A DNA stretch of 64,000 nucleotides, taken from Oegoconia quadripuncta. Taxonomy: Eukaryota > Arthropoda > Insecta > Lepidoptera > Autostichidae. Position 1 is the stretch's first letter; each line of letters starts with the position of its first letter. A program made the translations under genes and the position numbers. Shown in pieces: positions 57,656 to 64,000 of the stretch. Location of the stretch: assembly GCA_949316235.1 (NCBI GenBank), contig OX438743.1:34441242-34505241 (forward strand). The letters are read 5' to 3'. Under the pieces are notes generated by a model. It did not search any database. It saw nothing but the letters and a program-made list of their open reading frames with translations, and was not told the DNA's origin.

Positions 57656-60600
57656 TTAATATTCTCTCTGAATAAATTTCGCAATTGGAAAGTAAGAAAC
57701 AACAAGCGTGGAATAGATACAAAATGCACACGTAAAATGTAGCGATGATGGTACAACAAACCAACGAGTCAGACTTGGCTGCAGAATTCCCGATACACAA
57801 CACAATGATCCCGAACAAACTGCCACCACACCGAAAACAACATGCACAAAGCCTGGCATTGTCCAGCCCTTCTCAATGGCGAAGATTATTGGACCGGTAA
57901 TAAAGTTGAAGGTGGTGCATACCAACGCTGTAACACCTGGAAAGGTTAAGTGCGATTAGGACTCAAGCCCTGAGGTATAATAACATCATTATTGACATAC
58001 TCAAATATAAAGTCATCTCAACGACACGTTCGAAAGAAATTCTGCCAAATTAAGAAGTATGATGGTCCTAATATTCATCAACGGGTCAAGGGTGGCTTTA
58101 TCTATTCGAAAGTTTGGAAATTTGTTTGGTTATTTGGTGCTCAATCACGGCGAAACGGATGTACGGATTTGGATAAAGTTTGGTATATAGATAGAACATA
58201 GTACCCCTAGTAGGGTGTAGCAATAGAGAGATTCGTTCGTTAGAGTCGTTTGTTAGATGCTAATTATTATTATTATTACACTTTACCTAACTAATATTAT
58301 ACATACTAAAGTTTGGATGCTTGTTTGTTGGACGGATGGACGGATTTGGATGTAATTTGGTACCTATATAGGTAGAATATACCCTGGATTGAGACATAGG
58401 ATATTTTTTATCCCGCTAAAGTGAGTAGTTCCCGTGGCATAAACAAATTTCCGCGATAAAGTTATTCTACGCAGGCGAAGCCGCGGGCGGAAAGCTAGTT
58501 ATTAATAATACTCGTATATTAGTTTATTATAATAGATTAAATTACATGAAATTTAATCTATTATATGCTCGTTTGCCGCTCTCTCATATAAAAAAAAAAT
58601 AAAAAAAAAAAAAAAAAATTATCAAGCCATAAATTCTTATCACTAGGAATTGCGGTTTTGACATTTCATCACTTTAACCTTTAAGCACCTTATCATTGTT
58701 TTGTTTCCACAATTACTAATTTTAGTTATAAGGAGGTAATGTTTAGTTGGCATTGCCCTCTCAACTCAATTTCGGATGGTTCAGCTTAAATATCCCGCAT
58801 ATAATTTCAATGCAAATATCATTAATCATGTAAATTTTATTAAATATCGAGTGAAATTACAGCTTAAGCTTCCCTTCTTAGTCCTCAAGTTGACAACGCA
58901 TTTGTTATCCCAGTATCAAACTTATCTCTTGAACATTACTGATGTCACGCATGAGCAGTATTCACTTTCCACAAGTTACTCGCTCGTTTGTATAAAAATG
59001 GAATGTGACTGTCATCGTAATACTTAGTCCTAATCGTGTTTACCAATACCTTGATGGTATCTAATATTGTTAGCTAGGTACCTAAGTAAGCACTAGGCAT
59101 CATCATCATACAGCCATAGGACGTCCACTGCTGACTGAACTCCTGCCTCCCCCATTGTTCCACTTCGCATTTTTTCGCATTCCACTAGGAATGCGAAAAT
59201 TGGAGTAAGGAGCGCGAACTCATGCTTGACGACCTAAATTCAAAAATCCGTCCGGTATTCTACGGCGATCTGGTTTTAAACAGACACAACTTCAGAGCTT
59301 TCAAGCGTTTTTGCCATTCGTATTACTGGCACTATTACTTGCGGTAGCCATCTGCTACCGCCACGCTCACTGCATCTAGGCGCAGTCCGTGGTGTATGCG
59401 AAAGCAGGAGGCCGAGCTTCACTCGCCCTCCTTCCCCATAGGGATGGCCCTAGTGCCATGTTGCATTTCATTGGCTACACTCCCATTTGCCAAAAGGGGA
59501 AGTGGGAAACCTTTTTCTTACTTACACACCCTATTTTTTTATTTAATTAACCTGGGGTCCAAGGTAACAATAGAGTCACGTAGGGCACCGTCTACCTTCA
59601 GTAGGCGCCGTGTCGAGTACTACTGTCGATCCTAGCTTATAGGAGTTACAGTGGGAGGAATGTGGAGGTGGGATTGTCATTGCCTCCCCCATAGATTTTC
59701 AGAGCGACCTGTTGGAATCAGCCTGCATCCAGCGATTTCCTGGTCCTATAACAGATCGTCTGTCCATCTTGTGAGTGGACGTCCTTCGCTGTGCCCGCGA
59801 GCACTAGGCATAAAGGGGGATAACTTTCTGTACTTGAGCAGGGTTTAATCTTTAATTTTACTAAATCTAATCACTACGTGTCCGAAGTACCTTTTCTACT
59901 TTAAATAAGTTGCATAGCAGCATCAAAATGATATTTCAATTGAAGTTGCTCAACTGTTTTCATTAGAATATATATTGTTCCAGTTCCAAGATAAAATGTG
60001 ATTAAGGTTATTTTGACTCCAAGATATATCTTGATTACATTGCTGAAATTATGCTGACACTAACTGACTGTATTTGTCCAATACGATTAAGTAAGAATGA
60101 AATACGTACCCGTTGCAAAATGAAAAGTAACTTCATAGTCTTCAGTGATAACATGCTTACTAATGATAATTGCCCCGGCGAGACTACTAAAGAACCCAAA
60201 CAACTGTACGCACAGATGTTCAACCTTTCGATTGGTTTTTGACATCACGACAGAAGGGCCACTCAAATTGTTCATGATTAAAATGCCTACTGGATAACAT
60301 AGTTGAAACTGAAACAAAATTTCTTCTCATCAGCCTTCCACATCCAGTTATAATTTTACATCACGCCTTTAATAGAGACGTAGGCAGCGTCGAACTTGAT
60401 ATTCTTATTATTAAAATTATGGGTTACTGATCTCCTGCTTTGGGTATTGATAGTGCCTATGTAGTCATCATTTCAGCCTGTTTGTTGTATATTGAATATA
60501 GGCGTCCTTGGTGTAGCAGAGATTTCCATTGTTCGTCACTTTCAATACTACAAAATTGAAAATTCAGCAAACCTCTAAGGAACTAAACACAACAAGATCA

Positions 60601-63209
60601 TTCAGGTACCTATACAAAGCAACTGTATTAATAGTTAAATGTCTTCGAAACTTCGAACATGATCATTAACCTTTCTCATAGTATAATCCTTAATTAAAAC
60701 CCGCACTCAAATCGAACCAGCCTTATTGAGAGAGTAAAATTAATAGAAATCTTTATTTTGTAGGTACCTACACAGGGTACACATAAAAGGTCAGTTTTTA
60801 AATTTTTTAAGCTACTACTACTACTGCTTGCTCAAAGACAACCTTCCCCTGAGAAGAACAAGCAAGAAAATCTAAAGGATGCTCTTTTAAAACATTTCTT
60901 TGTTATAGGTATAAGTACACCAATTATTAGAATATGAAATAGCCTGGTATGCGAACGTCGCTGTTGTTGCTGCTGTTGTTGCTTAAGTCGATGGAGTTTT
61001 ATCATCCAAATAGTCTGATATTTTTTAATATGCTTTCTGAATATCATATACATCCTGCCTGACAAAGACTAGACGGGAACACACACGCACACTCTGTCAA
61101 ACACATAGCATCCGTCTTTTGTCGTCTGGGATTAAAAAGAACTAGTACTTGGAGGAGGCCTATGACCTATGGCAGTGGACTAGAGACAGGCTGAAATGAT
61201 AACAAAATTCAGTGAAAATGTCGCAGGCAAATGGTTAAATTAGACATTTAATCGAATGCCTAGGCGGGTCGTAATATAGGGCGGACATTTCCTGCATTAC
61301 AGGAAGCTGTGATGCCCAAAGCCCCACTCTCGTTAGCATACAAAGGAACCTAACCAACTCGCTCTGAGCAGCACAATTTTTTGTAAAGGCGGATATTTCG
61401 CCACACGTTACGATTCCTACGACATAACTGCAAAATTCAAACTTCAAGCATTTGTTTCAACGTGAGATACATGATATCATTTGTTGAATGTCAATTTAAA
61501 TCAACTGGAAATAAAAAAAGGTTTAATGCATTTATCTGTCAGTCGGTATGTCCAAGCTACTACCGCTTCTGAAAGGGAATTCATCTGTGGGAAAAGAAGC
61601 GGCGCAAGAAACCCATATCGAGTTCGAGCTGCACTAGCAGCCTATAATAGGCATAAAAATCCCAGAAAATCTGTATGTCTGGTCGGAGCTGGACTGACTT
61701 ACTCTTAGCTATGCAATAGATATTATAAAAGATTTTTTAAACGACTTGCCCTGTAATTTATTAACAGCCTTCCTATTTTCAATTTGTTCTTATTTTCGTG
61801 TTATTTTATTCGAATACATTGTAAAGTGCAAACAATTGTTTTACATTGTGACAAGCGCAATGGGCAGATAACGCTGAAAGGCATGAAATAGAGCTTAAAA
61901 TTCTTGTTTTTTTGTTATAAATCTGTATATATACTCACTCAATACTATGCTCAAGTTAATTGCTTTTATTTTATTTTAGTTAGGATTACCAACGAGATTG
62001 AAGTTATACCAATGCGATGCAACAAAATCGCCGTTGTACGTACATTGTGCATGCGATTGCGCCACCTTATTAAAAGTAACGACGACATGCAAATATTTTT
62101 AGCAGTGAACATTGACCAATAATAAATTTCAGTTAAATATTCATATAAAAGTTATATCTAAATTTTCTCAATACTTTATTTATGTGGGACTGGAGTAAAG
62201 TAACATATAAATACTTTATCGATCTGCAGGGCTGGCACAAATTATATTAAGTGACATAGAATAGGGGCCTGACAAAGTTTTTCATGTCTCAAATCTCGTC
62301 TTTTCGTCCTACCACAACTTGATAGGTTGAGAAAATCAGCGTTCCATAGTTTGTCGGAGGGCACATGGCGAGATCGACAGCTGCATATGCGTAATTTTCT
62401 TTTTCTCACTCGAGTTCCGCTAAGTTGTGCTAACCGTGACGTTCTCCATAGATTTTAATTTAGCAGAGGATTATTTTATCTATCATCGATTTTGAAATCT
62501 GAACTTTAAGTTACCTAAGAGAGAAATAATAAAGCTTGTAAAAGGTACTTGCATTTACGTGGCCACATTCTGGCTCTCAAGAATTTAATGTTTTTGTCAT
62601 CGACTCGCTAAGAAGAAGATTTAACATTTAACTATAAAAAAAAAACATACAAACGGCCGAATTGCGAAACTCCTCGTTTTTGAAGCCTGTTAAAAGGATC
62701 TGTCGTCGCGCTTAAATGAGGTCTCGGGTGACGAAAGAGCTGGCAGCTACCTCAGGCATCGGATTAGCCTTGCCATTCAACGGGATAATGCTGCCTGTCT
62801 TTTGGATACCCGTCCGCATGGTTCAGACCTCGAATACTTTCATAGTTCGGGAGCGTTTTCGGGTCTGTTCTCAGGTTTTAACTTTTTAATTTAACTTTGT
62901 GTTTTAATTAGTTACTCTTATATAAAAGTTTATCAATAAACCTATAAAACTTACCCCAACTGTACAAAGTGCGATATGGGAGTAAACAGGAACTTGTTTA
63001 AAATTTTTAAAAGTTATAGTATACGTAAGAATGATAAAGGTAACGAATGCAATCAGCATATAAGCTAATCCAATGAAGGCCGCTCCCCAAGCCTTCATCC
63101 GATATTCGTCAGTTGGTGGTTCTATCAGTTGAAGTTTTATGGGACCATAAAATTCATGAATCCTTGGTTTGAATGCTTTCACACATTCTAATTGGCAGCC
63201 ATCCCCCAT
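57656..63209 (-). CDS. Gene E: divergent cytochrome b561 family protein, 244 aa
   Basis: Exons 63209-62955, 60308-60110 and 57936-57656; introns of 2,646 and 2,173 bp with GTAAGT and GTACGT donors and CAG acceptors, phases as in genes A to D. Expected heme ligands: His78 (YSHIALC), His116 (RKVEHLCVQ), His148 (VTFHFATG) and His183 (GFVHVVFG). The RAHW block is changed to VEHL, and FQLCYPVGILI replaces YQLLMAQAIL, so it is a distant paralog. The N-tail is long and Cys-bearing (MGDGCQLECVKAFKP). I start at ATG 63209 (ATTACAATGG, good context); an in-frame ATG at 63275 would add 22 hydrophobic residues. Six helices are predicted. Introns carry LINE, RTE and SINE debris. Probably functional. Confidence 0.85.
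58290..58502 (+). mobile_element. RTE-like LINE tail in intron 2 of gene E
   Basis: ACTAAAGTTTGGATGCTTGT, GGATGTAATTTGGTACCTAT, ATCCCGCTAAAGTGAGTAGT and the terminus GGCGAAGCCGCGGGCGGAAA GCTAGTT. Confidence 0.65.
58562..58620 (+). mobile_element. SINE (family c) 3' end
   Basis: TGCTCGTTTGCCGCTCTCTC ATATAAAA then a long A-rich tail. Confidence 0.6.
59100..59850. mobile_element. Decayed LINE pieces in intron 2 of gene E
   Basis: ATCATCATACAGCCATAGGA CGTCCACTGCTGACTG opens the block. 59395-59480 has GCCGAGCTTCACTCGCCCTC. 59685-59790 has CATAGATTTTCAGAGCGACC and GTGGACGTCCTTCGCTGTGC, matching the LINE phrase at 22183-22320. No intact frame. Confidence 0.55.
60745..61050 (-). mobile_element. LINE 3' end, antisense, in intron 1 of gene E
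   Basis: AATCTTTATTTTGTAGGTAC, TTAAGCTACTACTACTACTG, CCCCTGAGAAGAACAAGCAA and CAAATAGTCTGATATTTTTT match 17555-17900. A GTTGTTGCTGCTGTTGTTGC microsatellite is inserted. Confidence 0.5.
61055..62954. other. Rest of gene E intron 1
   Basis: No exon-like frame carrying b561 motifs. A frame at 61481-61708 reads TASEREFICGKRSGARNPYR, probably TE-derived but not placed. Confidence 0.35.
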
Positions 63210-63359
63210 TGTAATAAATAAACAGTAATTTAGTGCAGATATGAATTTACTAAAAATTTTCAATGAAAATGACAATTTAGATTGATGGATGTTTTATTCT
63301 TCCGTAGGTGGAAAGGCTAGGGAGCAAACCATAGCGCCACAAAATATATTCTCTTTATT

Positions 63360-63552
63360 GTCCGATTACGGCGAAGCCAAAAGGAGGTTAATGTTATCAA
63401 CGCGTCTGTATGTATGTTACCACATATAGCCTAATCGCCTCAGCTGATTTTGACAAATGAGGTGTCGTTAGATTCATGCTAATCACGTTATAGAGTAGGT
63501 GGATGTCATGTCATATAGCAATCATTTTGTCACCCTTGGCAATCAATAATTT
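63360..63552. repeat. Dispersed repeat, target of retrocopy 2
   Basis: TCCGATTACGGCGAAGCCAA, GTATGTATGTTACCACATAT and GAGGTGTCGTTAGATTCATG match 36885-37100. It is interrupted at 63566 by the retroposed unit. Confidence 0.5.
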
Positions 63553-63565
63553 AGTCACTTCAAAC

Positions 63566-63942
63566 GGCTTTTTGGCGGGAACTCGGCGAGTGAAGTTGCA
63601 TTTTTCTTTATAATTCTTATAATTTGTGCATTCTAACTTTTGAAGCTTAATAATGGCAGAATATTGTGCAGCAAACGTTAGTCATGGTGTACAAGTGAAA
63701 CGTGTGTAACGGAGCTTTTGGGTTCCCACAAGAAGCCGCCAAAATCTTTTGTAAAGCATTCTGCCACTTTACTGAAGAATGACTTGACCGCGACTAGACT
63801 CTGTATACGCCAAGTATACGACGAATTACTTGTTTTGACTGAGACTGACTTACAAATTGAAGAAATAAGAGAAATAAGACATGGCTGTTATGGGCTAGAT
63901 CCCTTTGCCTTCTCCTAGAAGAGAGAATAAAACGAAAAAAAA
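63566..63942 (+). mobile_element. Retroposed ~375-bp unit, copy 2 (exact 13-bp target duplications)
   Basis: Flanked by identical AGTCACTTCAAAC at 63553-63565 and 63943-63955. It ends GAGAGAATAAAACG plus a poly-A run. The body (GCATTTTTCTTTATAATTCT, GTTCCCACAAGAAGCCGCCA, GCTGTTATGGGCTAGATCCC) is highly similar to 5853-6223. The 66-codon frame at 63718-63918 is preserved in both copies but not recognised. Exact duplications imply a younger insertion than copy 1. Confidence 0.8.
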
Positions 63943-64000
63943 AGTCACTTCAAACCGATTTCCGATTCCGATCTGAATTTTTTGTCCGGCTGACATAAGA

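Overview
The window looks like AT-rich lepidopteran (moth or butterfly) nuclear DNA. Coding sequence is split into short exons by GT-AG introns. The gaps are packed with repeat types familiar from Lepidoptera: three tRNA-headed or poly(A) SINE families, RTE-like LINE tails ending near GACGAAGTCGCGGGCAGCT, decayed LINE reverse-transcriptase pieces, and many small inverted-repeat (MITE) elements. No bacterial genes, rRNA or free-standing tRNA genes were seen. The species cannot be named from the sequence.

Region 1 (133-13563) is the most unusual part. It is bounded by an 18/20-matched terminal inverted repeat starting CACTGAGAAAAA, and each end abuts a TA dinucleotide. Next to each end lies a long array of degenerate, quasi-palindromic ~22-bp units of the form ACCTA...TAGGT. 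The left array is organised into 502-bp higher-order repeats (4 copies) and the right into 330-bp ones (about 3 copies; 330 = 15 x 22). Between the arrays are a 1,027-bp tandem repeat, a retroposed ~370-bp copy with target duplications, a decayed seven-exon gene with a SAM-like domain and the layout of SAMD3-like proteins, and a 1.1-kb inverted repeat. I read the whole as a degenerate ~13.4-kb DNA transposon. The boundaries are seen; the single-element reading and the class are inference.

Region 2 (13.6-37.4 kb) has no convincing host gene. It holds nested SINEs, MITEs and LINE fragments.

Region 3 (37.4-63.3 kb) is a tandem cluster of five three-exon genes (two on +, then three on -) for six-helix cytochrome b561 proteins of the CYB561D2 type. 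All five keep the four heme-ligand histidines and the same two intron positions: phase 0 after helix 2 begins, and phase 1 just after the helix-4 His-Gly. Genes A and B are close paralogs and share a 15-bp promoter word. Gene C carries an acidic dileucine motif. D and E are divergent. These proteins are expected to move electrons across internal membranes, probably to reduce ferric iron or monodehydroascorbate. Their introns are filled with the same SINEs and LINE tails as Region 2.

The same retroposed unit found at 5.9 kb occurs again at the right edge (63.6-63.9 kb), there with exact 13-bp target duplications.
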